From Mugil cephalus (taxonomy: Eukaryota; Chordata; Actinopteri; Mugiliformes; Mugilidae): a stretch of 64,000 nucleotides of DNA. This document shows, piece by piece, positions 50,001 through 62,500 of the stretch. Every line of letters starts with the position of its first letter. Position 1 is the first letter of the stretch. The notes under the pieces were generated by a model that worked only from the letters and a program-made list of their open reading frames with translations, did not search any database and was not told the DNA's origin. The position numbers and the translations under genes were made by a program. The stretch spans positions 9,516,413 through 9,580,412 of the forward strand of contig NC_061783.1 in assembly GCF_022458985.1 (NCBI RefSeq). The letters are read 5' to 3'.

Positions 50001-50907
50001 GGGACACATATGGGACACTTATGAAGGTTTATGAAGTGAATTTTGCATAATATCTCTTGAAATCTCCACTTCTGTTTTGGTCCCCATTCGTTCTAGTGGG
50101 AAAAATCTGGCTCTTTAGATACTCACTGCTCATCTGCTGAGGCGATAACTTTAACATCTGTTACGTGCCGGCTAGGCTGGATCAAAACAGTAGGAGATGT
50201 CGGACGTATAACAAAACATAACATGCTGAATAACTCTCTACAGTGTGTGTTCGTATTTACGAAGGGTCATTTTCAACAAGGCATACTGTCAACATACTAA
50301 CCCTCCTATTCAGCATGACGGTTAAAAAAAGATATTAGTTATAGCAGCTTTAATTATCTAAAACCAAGATGGACTTCTTTGACTTTTACTGAAGGTGTAT
50401 CACCACGCATGCTTTGCTTTTGGATGAAAATGGGAACCATTAGACATTTATGTCTGGCAACATAAACTGGGAGGTTTGCGAGCTCAAGAAAATCCTGAAC
50501 GTTCGCTGTAACGCTTTCTTAACCTAGAAATGTTTGAATTCATGTTTATCTTGGTTTCTCTTTGATAGAGAGGTGATAAAACAAGTAACACATGACTATT
50601 TAAAGAATGCATGCGTGGGAGAAGTCAAGTCACATGACACTAATATCTCACTGGGTTTTACTGGCCGGGCCCAAGCTCTCGAAAAACAACAATGAAAATA
50701 ACTTTAAATGGAGATGTGTAAGTACTCTCAACACAGAGGTGACTGACACTACATTATACCTTCTTTCCCCAACAGGAAATCCAGGAAGTGGTAGGTGTAG
50801 GTCACTCCAACTTTAGTCTCCACCTGAGGCCGACGGAGGGTGGAATAGATATTGCCTGGGCTACGCCTCTCTTCTGTCTTCCGCAACTTTGGGAGTCTAC
50901 ACCCCAT
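35021..50907 (-). CDS. rftn1: Raftlin (RFTN1), lipid-raft linker protein
   Basis: Nine coding exons (minus, 5' to 3'): 50907-50760, 42678-42492, 40230-40122, 38351-37658, 37569-37366, 36638-36529, 36323-36220, 35837-35762 and 35446-35021, about 685 residues in a continuous frame (human 578). It starts [10 protein letters not shown]: Gly2 and Cys3 are the family's myristoylation and palmitoylation sites that fix it to lipid rafts. Next come [19 protein letters not shown], then [32 protein letters not shown], a long variable segment (in the 694-bp exon), [45 protein letters not shown] and [14 protein letters not shown]. The C-terminal exon is a charged Glu/Lys/Arg region. Raftlin supports B- and T-cell receptor signalling from rafts and TLR trafficking. 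The intron after 36220 uses a GC donor (CAG|GCGAGA); all others are GT..AG. Confidence 0.94.
38990..39040. repeat. (CA)n-rich microsatellite
   Basis: An interrupted ACAC/GCAC run in the rftn1 intron between exons 40230-40122 and 38351-37658. No exon was found in the rest of that intron, 38352-40121. Confidence 0.8.
42679..49351. other. rftn1 intron 2, left part: microsatellites, no gene seen
   Basis: A large intron with no supportable exon. It holds a TG run at 43421-43441, CA runs at 43629-43670 and 43738-43760, CA at 47505-47540, TG at 47907-47930, a poly-G tract of 18 G at 48616-48633 and an A tract at 48775-48793. The C/T-rich stretch at 45770-46050 makes a purine-rich minus strand. Open frames here are composition artefacts. 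Confidence 0.6.
48616..48633. repeat. Poly-G tract, 18 G
   Basis: Eighteen consecutive G after ACGGA, inside rftn1 intron 2. It is probably length-variable and could fold as a G-quadruplex on the + strand. Confidence 0.9.
49352..50353. mobile_element. TTAA-flanked non-autonomous DNA transposon, about 1 kb
   Basis: The left boundary is TTAAAGGTCCCATATTATAC, which I recall as a common fish element terminus. The right boundary read on the minus strand is TTAAAGCTGCTATAACTAAT. TTAA on both sides (49352-49355, 50350-50353) suggests a piggyBac- or Kolobok-type target. The two ends share only the TTAAAG start clearly. There is no transposase domain. It lies inside rftn1 intron 2. Confidence 0.5.
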
Positions 50908-50964
50908 ATCTCTGTGAGGAGAGGAGAGAACAGAAGAGAAGTGAAAAATTACAAAGTTCACCAT

Positions 50965-51342
50965 GTTGTAATAATTCAGTGTTCTGCTGGGAAACTTTTT
51001 GACCTGGTACTTGGTATACCTGGTGTGGATGTTACTTAGGCATGTACCACCCACCTAGACCCGACCAGGAACAACTCAAAAAACATGAAGAACAGCACAA
51101 GGTGTTAAAAATTCAATAGATTTCAAACTGATCAAGTATCTGTGGGATGATCCACAAAGGCCCCTCCTCTCAACCCAAAGGACCCAAAGACCCCCACAAC
51201 AACATCTTGTTACCAGGCACCACAGGACACCCTTTAAATAGACCCTTGTCCATTTTTTGTTGAGTCACAACTGCTTTGGAGGCACAAGGGAGACCTACAC
51301 AATATCAGGAAGGTGGTCATAATGTTAAGCCTGATCGGTGTC
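50965..51342 (+). mobile_element. 5'-truncated Tc1-like element (3' half) in rftn1 intron 1
   Basis: The right terminus GGTCATAATGTTAAGCCTGA followed by TCGGTGTC matches the inverted repeat of a very common fish Tc1-like family, and TA follows at 51343. Upstream, TTCTGCTGGGAAACTTTTTG, GGCATGTACCACC, ATCTGTGGGATGAT and GCACAAGGGAGACCTACACA align with the 3' half of its transposase gene as I recall it, but with stops and indels. No left terminus was found. It starts about 60 bp upstream of the rftn1 first coding exon. Confidence 0.75.
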
Positions 51343-51344
51343 TA

Positions 51345-54300
51345 TGTGAGATGAAAAGGAAGAAAAGGGTGGCAACAAAGGCTCGAGTGCTATTGGTGAC
51401 AGGCTAGCTTCAGCTTCAGGAAATAACACGTGTGTCCAACTCACACATTCAGAAAAAAAAAAGAAAAAGAAAAAGAAAACACTGCAATCACACTGAAATA
51501 TGAGAGTGTCAAGCATTACCTGCCCAGTGGGCTGTGATACGCGTATCTCCTAATCAAATAGGGCTGATTAAGAGCGACGTGTTTGATCAGAACGAATTAA
51601 AGCAGAAATGAGACTGATTTCCTGCCCTGTCAAGCAGAGCGACATGACACTGGATCGACAGAAGGAGGAGGGGAGAGCCAAGACATTAAGCGCGTTGTAC
51701 TGCTTATCAATTTATATGTTGATCCGAGGCTTGCCTTGAAGCGCGGAGAAACGTTTTGCTGCATGTAGGGATCAGTACATGCCCTCGAGAGTGGGTGATT
51801 GGAAACGAAATTTGGATAGGGCTCGAAACTTCCTGTTAAAATCCTCGTCTTATGAATTTCAACAGGCAATTTGAGCCCAGAGATGTGGGTTGCTGGAAAA
51901 ACAAGTAGAGTGAGACGATGTTTGAGACTAAAAAAAAAAAAAAAGAGGACAGAGAGAGGGGTAAATGACAAGAGAAAATGGGCGTGACAAACATTTGTGA
52001 AGCTAATCTGATGTGACAGCACTGGTACCCTCAAACCATCACCACGGACACGCTTAATATCCCCGTCTGCCGCGGTTTGTGAGAGCCACGAGGTGAGGTG
52101 CACATCTGCATGTCTGCGCTAGTTTGTGTACGTGTTCATATGTCTTCCCCAGAGGCAGGTCTATATCTGTATCTCTATATCTCTGTTTTGGGGAGCATGG
52201 AGAATGACACAGTAACTCCCATTGGGCCGAGTGCACGGACGTTAACTCGGCTAACGATCCTCACAGACTACATTAAGCCTGAGTGTGAGAGAGAGAGAAA
52301 TTGAGAGAGAGAGCATGTTTGCTGCGTGCTACGTGCATTTTGGAAAGGTTAGAAAGTTGAGAAAAATAACTAATGCAGCATCTTCGTTGCATTTTCATAA
52401 GTCATCCATCTTCAGAGCGTACACTTGCAGACACTCATTTTAAATTTTTGCAAAGAACAAGCGATTAAGAGTCATTATTCTTTCAATACGGCCTTTCATA
52501 ATGAGGACAAATGAGGAGAGATGGAGGGATGATGCTTTGGGAGACACAGGTGTACTTTATCTGCTCGCCTCCTCTTCCTCCCACCTCTTGACCTGCCCCG
52601 TTCCCCTCCTAAACTCTAACACCATTAGCCATTCAGCTCGTCTTGTTCATAATTTGCCCAACTCTCCTCTGGTCTGACCCTTTGCATTCATCACCATTGG
52701 TTTGCTTCTTCTTGTTTTCCCTCCCCCAGTCTCCACCATCTTTGATTAGGGCCGCTCCTTGCATTCAACTGGTACAATGGCTTTGATTGGTCTCAAGGTA
52801 ATCGCTTCATTTTTGTCATTCTCGCTTTTTGCGTCCATCTGATTACGAGGCTTGCCGACTCTCCCGCCATGACCTCTGCGTTCGCCGACACTTTTGTTTT
52901 CCCCAACTTCCCTCCCGCCTCGCTACTTCAACTCCGAACTCCGCTCTCTCCATTGTGCCCCTTATTTCATCTGAGTCCATTCCGACTCCCTCCGGTCCAC
53001 CTCTGCGTCATAATGTCCCACTCCACCCGTCCGCATTCTCTGCTGGCGAGCCGTCTAACCTAGCCCATCCTTCATCCTCCCCTCTATGCGCTTCCCGTGC
53101 TCCTGTCTGGTGGCTCAACGAGTTTTCACAGTAAATGCGCTCCCCTGCTGAGCCTGTTAGGTCCAGTAAAACTATAACAATGTCTCCAGACAGACAGACA
53201 GACAGTCGCACAGCCAAGTGGGCCTCGGGTTATGACTAAGTTAGAGCATGTGGATCCGCTCCCAAACGTTGTTTTTCCTCCTGGGCAGTGCTTTAATGTG
53301 TTCTGTCTGCAGAGGGGGACAAAGGTAATGTGGGGATGCTTAGCAGGCTTCATATCTGGCTGGTTAGGGAAAAGGGATTTAGATGTGAGAGTAGACTCGC
53401 TAACACAGACTGGCAACAGTCTTCTATCATAGACTTGCCTCGGATCATTTCCCTCCAGGTTTTTCATTCGATTTTGCCCTATTACAATGCAAATGATCTA
53501 CGTGTTTAAACAAATTGCATTTATTCACAGCCCTGCTGCTCTATTAATAATGCACTATTCTGTGGTTATTTGGTCTAATATGATAACATTTTGCTTGTGG
53601 CAGTTTGTTTTGTCACTCTCAAATACAGTGTCTTGGTCCCAACTAGCCTACTGCTTGACTGTTTGATCCGGTGTCTCATTATCCTCCTCACTGTATGCTG
53701 ACAGTTCCTTTTTTTTTTCTTTTTTTTTAAATCTCACTTTAAGAGTCGAACTCTGCCTGTGAAGTTAAGAAACAGATATCTGTAATTGGACACAACACTG
53801 ACATGAAAAAAACCAAGGTTGCAGTGGCATAGTAGCTCCTCCGAGTCTAAGTCTCGAGGCCCTTTTTGCTACATATGAGGCCTTTTTCTCTACATGTTGA
53901 CATCAAACAGATTCTCTCAGCTGCTGTCGCGCAAAACGCACAGGCAGAAAAAGGCCTTGACAGCAAAAAACATCCATTAAACGGGGAGAGACGGGAGAGA
54001 GCGACGGATGAAAGGAACGGAGAAAGAGAGAGAACGGTGCGAAAAAACGGGAGACAGGCGGGGAGCAGCGGAGGGCTTCTCATTAGAGAATCGCTTGTAA
54101 CGGAGAGTTTTGAAATGACAGCAGATTTATGCGAGAGCGTAATCCGTGTGCGCTGTGCCACCGCTCTGATGCCACACGCTCTGATGGCACTCGGGGGGGA
54201 TGCCCGCTTTCTAAGAGGCAATGTTCATCCGCAGCAGAGGGAGAGCTACAGATGGACACAGGCCAGGGGAAATGCACGCTGGCGCCACTGGGGAGACTCC

Positions 54301-54984
54301 AGTCGAAACTTCAAATTCATATTGTTTTCCTTGTTTAAACTAACCTACAACTGTATATTCAAATCCAGCACGGAATACTCGCCACCAACTTGACTAGCAA
54401 CAAGTAGCGACAGCTGCCAGATTGAGACATGCAGCAGGGATGCAGTATTGCACAACGAGGTGTACAGATACAGAGTAATATATTATGTTACCGTCTATAT
54501 CCAACCCTTAACTTTTCCAATTTTATCACTGAATTTGTGTATGGAAATATACTTTGAAGCATTTTTGGTTAACAGCTGGTAGTCGATGGACAGAGTTAAC
54601 ATAAACAAGCCATAAGCATTTTTGATGATGATCACGTATTCATTTATTTTGGGGCTGGGATTGACAGGCAGTGTCCACTGAAAACATCTGAGCATTTTAC
54701 AGTTAAAAATGTGTTCTCACATCGCTAACCTCAAGGACGTCAACATATGTTTGGTAAACGTATGGTAGTATGAGTTAATGGCCCATCACCAATATACTGA
54801 AATGTTTTTATCTGCTACCCAGTCAGAAGTTTCTAGGTTTCCCTTATAAGTTAAATCATTTACTTTGCAACATTCCAACGATAATTGTCTCGACAACGCC
54901 CCTCTGCTCACACTTTCACCGTTTAAACGTTTTGAGGCGGTTAGATTCTTCCAATCCATCGTGCAGTGCCACCACTTGGGCATC
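51345..54984. other. rftn1 intron 1, no gene seen
   Basis: Non-coding; AG- and CT-rich patches and short A tracts only. No peptide is recognised on either strand, and no exon with matching splice sites. Confidence 0.5.
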
Positions 54985-55262
54985 TCATCATCCCAGATTC
55001 ATTCAGCAGCATGAGCGGCAGCACAAGGAAGTCTCTTTAGCACCAACAAGGAGTCTGGGAACAGATGGTCCAACGCCCACTGAGACCTGATCTCAACATC
55101 ACAGGGCCAGTCTGGGATCACACGAAGCAACAGACGCGGCTGAGGCAGCCCGAACCGACGGACAATGTGCGGCAAGCTCTCCCAAGGTGCGAGGTTGCGA
55201 GTGAAACTAGGAGAGCGGCTGATGTTTTGGCCTTTGCGTGGCGCTCAGGAAAACCTTAAACA
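54985..55262 (+). mobile_element. Relic of Tc1-like transposase (C-terminal part)
   Basis: The + strand GACCTGATCTCAACATCACA and GGCCAGTCTGGGATCACACG follow the segment around the third catalytic residue of fish Tc1-like transposases. The translated pattern DLNITGPVWDHTKQQ recalls the family's SPDLN.IE..WD, with the acidic residue after I replaced, so the copy is dead. GAGGCAGCCCGAACC and GGCAAGCTCTCCCAAGG continue the match. No terminal repeats were recognised. Confidence 0.65.
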
Positions 55263-56996
55263 TGTGGCGTTTAAGCGTCTCTGCTGGCTGCCTTTCTCCA
55301 GAGGTGATGCTAACAGAGCAAAAACTGAATGATCTTAGAAATGCATTTAATAATTTTGAGATGTGTGTGCCACCTGGAGTCACGGAAGTGTGTTAGGTTT
55401 TCTTTTGATGCATGTTGTATAGCGGCCTGACATGTTCATTCGTACACCTGACACACTAAACTGATTGATAGCAAGAATACAAGTGTCACTTCAGGCTTCC
55501 AGTCACATAAATTGCGCTGCTTGCGAGTGGGTGGCATCACAACTACATTATACAGAATGTACATGTTGTTGTGTGACTCTGAATTAACTTTTCATTTCTT
55601 TTTTTTCCTTTTTTTTTTAACAGTAATTAAGGCCGTTCCTTGAAGCGCCTTGTGCGCTCGCAACATGTAAAATATGTCACTGAATTTCAAAATTAGAGGT
55701 GACAGACTGAGTCCTGGGGAGCCGGCTTCGCTCCTGCTGGGACGGAGATCCAAGATGGGGGGCAGTGGGGGGTGCTCATGAAGGAGGAAAGAGAATGAAG
55801 AGCCAGAACAGAAAGAGGAAAGAGAGACAGAAGGATGAGGGAAATGGAGAGAGACAGGCAGGCGTGCAGAGAGCAGAGTGGGAGCATGTCAAGTTGCCTG
55901 GAGAGAGGTGTGATCCCCCCCAAGCAACAAAGTAGTCGCCTCATACAGCGTTTTAATGAGGCTGCACAGGGAGGATAAAAAAACAAATTATGACGTTGAT
56001 GTATTGGTCTGTCTTATGCACTCTTGCACAGTCTTTTTTTTCCTCCAAGAAGAGCAGTTTATGAACAAAAGAGGGCTGTTTCGACTGGTGCATCAGTTTA
56101 CTGAGCCCCGACCTGGGCTCCTCTGGTTCTTGAATACATCATCCATGCAGCTAGAGGAATAACTGGTGACAGCGTCAGCCTCCTGATTAGAAACCGGCTG
56201 TCACTCACCGCTAATGTGTTCTTTTTGCAAATAGATTCCCAGCCATAGAGTGAGCAGCCATACATAGCCCTGTAACTAATTGATCCAACGTGCATTTTGT
56301 GGGCGCAGCCTTGCTTGAAATTACATGTTTCGGGTTGTGGTGCGTTCAAGCTCAACCCCAACACACGCACACAACCGCTCTGACAACACGTGGCTATATA
56401 GCTGGAGCTGCCCGTTAACGGGAAATGATACATGACAGGTCGCTTACGCACCAGATCTTTCTCGTTGTGACACACACACACACATACACACAGAGACACA
56501 CGCACACACACTCCATCCCCTTCTTCCATCTGCGCTCGGCACATTTACTCCGTCACGCATATCTCGGGTTCACTTCAACCTGTGACAGGGAGCAGGGGGG
56601 CTTATTCGTTTCGTTCCGCCGCGAGTACAAATGGCACACAACATCCCACAAATCACACGACTGTCTGAATGTCCAAAGCAAAAGGATGCCTCTCTGTCAC
56701 CGGTGTTGTGTTTTTATTATTATTTGTGTTGCTCCAAGACTTCTCCACGGCTCCCACAGCTGACATTTGAGAAGGCGTTTCTCGCTGTCTTGATTTTTTT
56801 GTTTTTTTGTTTAAAGTTGTTCTAAAAAGCTGAACACGTTGCGCAATGGGAAAAGTAAGACGCCTAATAACAGTTAATAGTCTATTTTCGCTCATGATAT
56901 AGGAAAACCCGCATAAAATGTCAACAAGCTGTTGCTGAAGGTTTATTTATTTCTGCAGGAATTAATCCGACAGCCAAAAACAAGATTTCAACTCAC

Positions 56997-57200
56997 CAGC
57001 CTCGTCGGTCCCGCTAGCGAACGAAAGCTCCCTCACACTTGAAGCGTCTCCCTCCTCTTTGCTGCGGGAATGAAAGACACCGTGATCCAGTAGGAGGAAA
57101 ACATGAATCCTTCATTTAGGAACTACAACTCGCTGCGGGCTGGTGATAAACTCTCCGTCTACCTCTCAGTCAGCTGAGCGTGTGCAGGGGAGAAGGAGAG
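56997..57200 (-). other. rftn1: Probable rftn1 5' non-coding exon 1
   Basis: The minus strand reads GACGAGGCTG|GTGAGTTG, a strong donor at 56996, and rftn1 coding exon 1 has an acceptor (CCTCACAG) only 4 nt before its ATG, so an untranslated exon is required upstream. The sequence to about 57200 is GC-richer than its surroundings. The upper limit (transcription start) is a guess. Confidence 0.5.
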
Positions 57201-57259
57201 AGGAGGCGGTTTATCTCATCCTCTCTCCTTCCTGTTGTTTCTCACTCGCCGCTCCGGGT

Positions 57260-57930
57260 TGGACACTGTGAGGAAACTATGTGCATCTTATTATCAACTT
57301 ACTCGTAAAACTACCACAGTCATTCTCCTGGAAGAAAACAGGAAAAAAACACTCACAAGCCAGTTCATCTGACACGTTTCTATTATTTTATTCCCAGTAT
57401 AGTCATTGGACTTGAATTACCACCTTTTTGATGCTGTTTTAACAAATCAATAAAGGACTTATTGCATCACTTATATTCAAATCCATTATTTTTCACTAAC
57501 TGGTATGGATTGTATGTGGGTCTACCATCAAGGTTCAAGGTGTTTGTTTTTTTCGAGCCCCCTTTGGAAAATATATATTTCATAAGTAGCTAACCAGACT
57601 TATCCATAATTCAGAAACGTCTGACTTGGGGTGTGGGTAGGTGGGTGGGGCTGGTGGGTGGTCAAGGGCTAGCCAGGGCACCCTGGGGAACCCAGTCACA
57701 CCACCAGACTGTGACAAAAACAAAACGCTCTGTGACCAAGAGATGATGGGCTTGTTGCCAGGGAAGACAGGCAATCCAACCCTGACTGAAGACCACCAGA
57801 CGCTGACAGGCTTACGGAGTCTGGGAGGGGCAGCAAGCGGCGGGCACAGTGATGTCTGTCACTTCATGCAGAGTTTCTAAATAAGCACGCCTTAATGATC
57901 TCCAAAAGGATGCAAAAGAATATATTATCT
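57260..57930. other. Spacer between rftn1 and dazl with a GC-rich patch
   Basis: The part at 57620-57880 is GC-rich, of higher complexity than its surroundings, and contains a 79-codon + frame with no recognised domain and no obvious splice context. I cannot assign it. Confidence 0.35.
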
Positions 57931-57945
57931 CAACATATTTAAACT

Positions 57946-59533
57946 TTTATTATTATTTTTCTTTTTTTTGACAAATATATAGAAACCCTACAAAACATCA
58001 ACACTAACAAAAACACCAAAAGCAGAGCAGGCTCTCGTAACAAAGCTGTTTTAACACAATAATGTCAGACCCCGAGGTCAATGTCAACGTAAAACTACAC
58101 CAATATTAAAGGACAAATAAATCTGTGATGTACACCACACACCATCAATGTGCATTTTAAATCCTACGAATTAACTTAAGACAAATCAAGTATAGTTGCC
58201 CTTAAAAAAAAAAAAGTATTTAAAATATTGCTCGCTCAGGAAGTCTGTAAAATGCTTTGTGTACGGTCACCTGCAACTAGATTAAAATCCAAAATGTACT
58301 AAGTACTACGTGAACATTAACAGTGAACATTCTGCCTTTAACAAACAGGTGTAACACCCAACTTTAAATCAAGTCCTTAATTTCGCACTTTTCCCCCAGA
58401 ATGATGAGTAACTGTAAACTAAATTGATGCCGTGCCTGTCCTCGCGCATGAACCCCTGCAACCATTTAACAGACCATTAACTGAAATAACAAAATACGAG
58501 ATACTGATAAGGTGCTATACTGTGACATAAATTACTCCCTCAGTTGAAGCCCACTGAAATAAAATAAGAGCACAAAATAAATGCGAGTGCTTGAAATTAA
58601 TAAATGCCCGAATGTCCTTGTACTGTAGTAGATGAGTTAATGAACAGGGTTATATACAGAGAGGCCTTGCAGAGTCTTAAGAAACCACAACCAAACAAAC
58701 ATTTAAAATAATTCCAAACATAAAACATGAATAAGCGTGAAGTGAGCGAAAGTAAGAGTGAGCTTAAAACTCTTCCCATCTTTGGCTCAGGATAGTTACC
58801 AAAGGAAAAAAAAAAAAAAAAAAAAGACTTCGATACCATGTATGAGCTGGGATGGTGAGGGTGCTCTGCTCTTGTGGTGCAACTGTCATTGTGATGCATG
58901 TGACTTAAAAGCAGATGACCGAAGGTCAACCACACCAATCGTGGTAAAAGTGTCTGGGATTATATTAAGACGGTTAAAGTGGAAAGCAGGTGAAGACTGA
59001 TGTTAAAATGGCTCTCAAAACATTGAGACGAGGGCGATTCTGAAAACAGTCTGAAGAGTGGCGTCGCTTCCAGTCGTACGGAACACCAAGATGTCGTCCT
59101 GTCAGCATCGTGACTCACTGAAGCCCCTGTAGTCTGCATCTGAGTGAGACTGGGAAAAATCATGGCAAGTAAATAATGGTTCCAATTCAAATAAATATCC
59201 GAACAAGATTTGCATTTTTGAAGGTAGAAATTAGATGCCTGAGAATAGTTTGGGTAAATATAATAAAGTTTGACAAGAGGACACAGAATGAATAGACTCT
59301 GACACTGTCCATGAAGAATGAGTCAAGTACCTAAGAAATAGCTAAAATAAAATCTGACATCACATCTGAACCCAAATTGAAGATGTGATCGCGCTAATAA
59401 ATGTCTTCTTGAGGAAAGGTGTGAAAACTCCAGGCTCCTGGCCATCAATGAAACAATTCTACCTGCTATACTCTATAGTACAAAAACACTTTGGAGTGGT
59501 GTATTACCTTCCACGGGGCTTAGCTGCAGTAAA
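57946..59533 (-). other. dazl: Probable dazl 3'UTR
   Basis: AT-rich sequence below the dazl stop. Minus-strand AATAAA (TTTATT on +, 57946-57951) is a possible end; poly-A-like tracts at 58206 and 58805 make the length uncertain. No other exon was recognised. Confidence 0.35.
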
Positions 59534-62500
59534 CTACAGGACATTCAGCATAGTCTGGACTCCACAATCCACAAAGCTCTGGGGAAAAAAAGGATACAGC
59601 ATGATAGAACAACCTGAGGAACAATCCTAGACATGAACACCCGTCATAAAACAAGCTCCCAGAAAAATACTGCAAATGGCAATTATTTGTATATGTAAAA
59701 TCAGCTTTGTGAGACTGGGGAACATAACATTCAGTGCTCAATTCACATATTGCGTTCTTCTGCCAACACAGGCCAAGCAGCACCATCTAGTGGTGCTAGT
59801 GAACATTGCGGTCTGTGAAGAGCTGGGATATAAAATAAAAGATAGTGCCAGAAGGAAAAACAAAAAAAATCTAATTTGTCGCATTATTCTCTCATGACAC
59901 ATGCTGTTTTGTTGTAAAATTTGATTTTCACTGTCATCTTTGAGTCACTTGATTAACAGGCCGTGTCCTCTGGTCCACAGACCAGGGAGGTGGAGTTATG
60001 TGTGTTAGGGGAGAGGGGTCAGCTGTCGAACAAATGGCAACAGAACAACCTGGGCTTGCTCTATAGAACAAGTGGGGCGTGTGAAGTATGGGGAAGGCAG
60101 TGGCAGGTGGACCTAAACCAGGCAGAGCCTTTCATCTCATATGTGTGGGAGAAAATGTGCCGTGCCTCGGAGGCCCAGCATAGATACTGTTGGTGGTGTG
60201 TGGGCGTGCGTTTGTGTACATGCACCTGGTAGCCGTAGGCATTCTGTGTGTAGTTCATTGGCATCTGTGGGATCATGACCCCTCCGAAGTTGTTGTAGGA
60301 GTAGGGCTGCAAACACAACCAATGACAATACATTGACCACAGTGTGTAGTAAATGGTGTGAAATATCAAACACAAATAGATGTGAAGAAATGTCAACACT
60401 GTTTCTGTTACGGCTTTGCTAAGATCACACTGTAACTGTTCATGTTGTTGCCAGCTGGGAAAACCTAAATAATTCATTAATACTGACATTATTAAAACTA
60501 CCTTCATATTTTATCTAGTGAACTGAAATGTAAACTGATAGATTACTCTCTACTTGGAAACTCTATTCTTGGCTCTGATGATGAGCCTCAGCCAAACCCC
60601 TGAGAGAAAATAACGTTCATTATATTTTTCAGAGTGTAATACAAAAGTGTGTGAGCGTGACAGTAATGCTAATGCTACACTCAGCGCGTTTACTTGCTTT
60701 GAATTTTTTATTTTTTTCAATTTTAATTCAGTCTTCCTGCCAGCTGAGATAAGACACCCTGAGGCTTGCCTATGTGTGCGAGATACCTGACTGTATGGGC
60801 TGCTTCCATTGAGGATGGGTGAGGGTTGGGGCACCCCTCCTCCCATGGGTGAGCAACAGGTACAGTACATGTACTGGGTGGGATTCATCCATGGAGCCAA
60901 ACCAACCATACGGAACGGCATGGACCCTGGACAGGGGAAAAAAAAAAAAAAAATTACTCAACAGTATGAAACACATTTTATGTTAAGTGACAACACTTTT
61001 TATTTGACCTATGGAACAACGAGCCATTGAAGCTCATCTGAACTGAAGCCTAATACATACGAGAGCTTCTTTCTTTCATGATGGCAGGGCCCAGCTTGAG
61101 TTTTCGGCCCTTAATACTGATCTGTTGCTATAACAAAAGAAATTCACAGAGAAGATATTACTCTCAGCTGGAGACATAAATATGTGACAGATCAACAGTT
61201 CCACAGGCAGACAACAACTCACCTCAATGATTGACTGAATGTTGACATCTTCATTGAAGTAGACAAACCCATAACTAGGAACACATAATATAAGTTAGAA
61301 AACTAAGTGACTCAAAACCAGTACACACCGATCAGACATAACATTATGACCACCGAACATTGTGTAGTTCTCCTTTGTGCCTACAAAACAGTTGTGACCC
61401 ATCAGAGAATGGACATGGCGTCCTGTGGTGCTGGGTAACAGAATGCTGTTAGTGGGGGTCTTTGGGTCCTATGGGTTGAAGGGAGGGGCCTCAGTGGATT
61501 ATCCCACAGACACTTATCATTTTGGGATCTAGTGAGTTTGGAGGCCAGGTCATCACCTTGTGATGTTACTCAGGCTGTTTCTAAACCCTTTTTGTGTCTG
61601 CATCCTACTGGGGGTGGCTGGGTGGCACATGTCTAAGTAACATCCACACAAATGCCAGGTCCGTGAGTATTATATTGTTACAGTGTTGTCAAAGCTCTTC
61701 ACTTCACCTGCCAGTGGTCATAATGTTGATGTTTGATCTGCGTACATTGTAAAGGGTGGAAATATATAAGAGGCCATTTTATGGTAAAACATACCAAGTT
61801 TTCATAAAATCCTATGCAAATACAGCCTTATTATTTGAACATTTTCACAGGTTAACTGACAACAACAAAATTACTCATTAATCAAGAGGTTAGCACCTTC
61901 ATAAAAACATCTATAAACAGTACAACTCACCCTTTGCAGATCCCTCCACGGTATGTGATAATTTTTACTTCTTTAACTGACCCAAATCTTCCAAAGAAGT
62001 CACAAATTTCATTTTCATCCACCTGAAAGTTAAAATAATTGAATTAAGCTTGTGTATTATTATGAAGACAAGCACATTTGTTTAGTGTACATCTGGATAC
62101 CTGTAGAATAGTAATTTACCCCATAGATGTCATTATTTCTATTATATGCCTATTGTATGCCATATGTGGTGTACAAAACTCTTTTTTTAACAGGCAGTGT
62201 CAATTTAAACCAAATGAACCTGATCTTACCTTCATGTCAATCCCACCGACAAAGAGGGCATTGGGAGTCAGCTTTCCCTGGGGTAGGATGTATCCATTTG
62301 ACAACTTCAAGGAAGGTGATGTCTGGGCGGAGTTTCTGGACTTGTTGATATCCTTACAATGAAATACCACAACTTAGTCCTTGACTTGCACGGTAAGAAA
62401 ACATTGTAAGAGTCAATATTTCCCTCTTCATTAGGCTTATGATTTTGAGTTATCCAGAGATAAGTTGGATGCCCATACTAAAATGAGTCGAATTCTAAAA

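Noticed and set aside
50788-51039. 83-codon + strand frame upstream of rftn1
   Set aside because: It is partly the antisense of rftn1 coding exon 1 and partly the Tc1-like relic.
57641-57880. 79-codon + strand frame as a gene
   Set aside because: No recognised domain, no splice sites or promoter evidence; kept only as a low-interest observation.
60061-60507. 148-codon minus-strand frame running through dazl exon 7
   Set aside because: Only 60226-60306 has splice sites and the DAZ motif; the flanking parts are intron read-through. It could matter only if intron 7 is retained.
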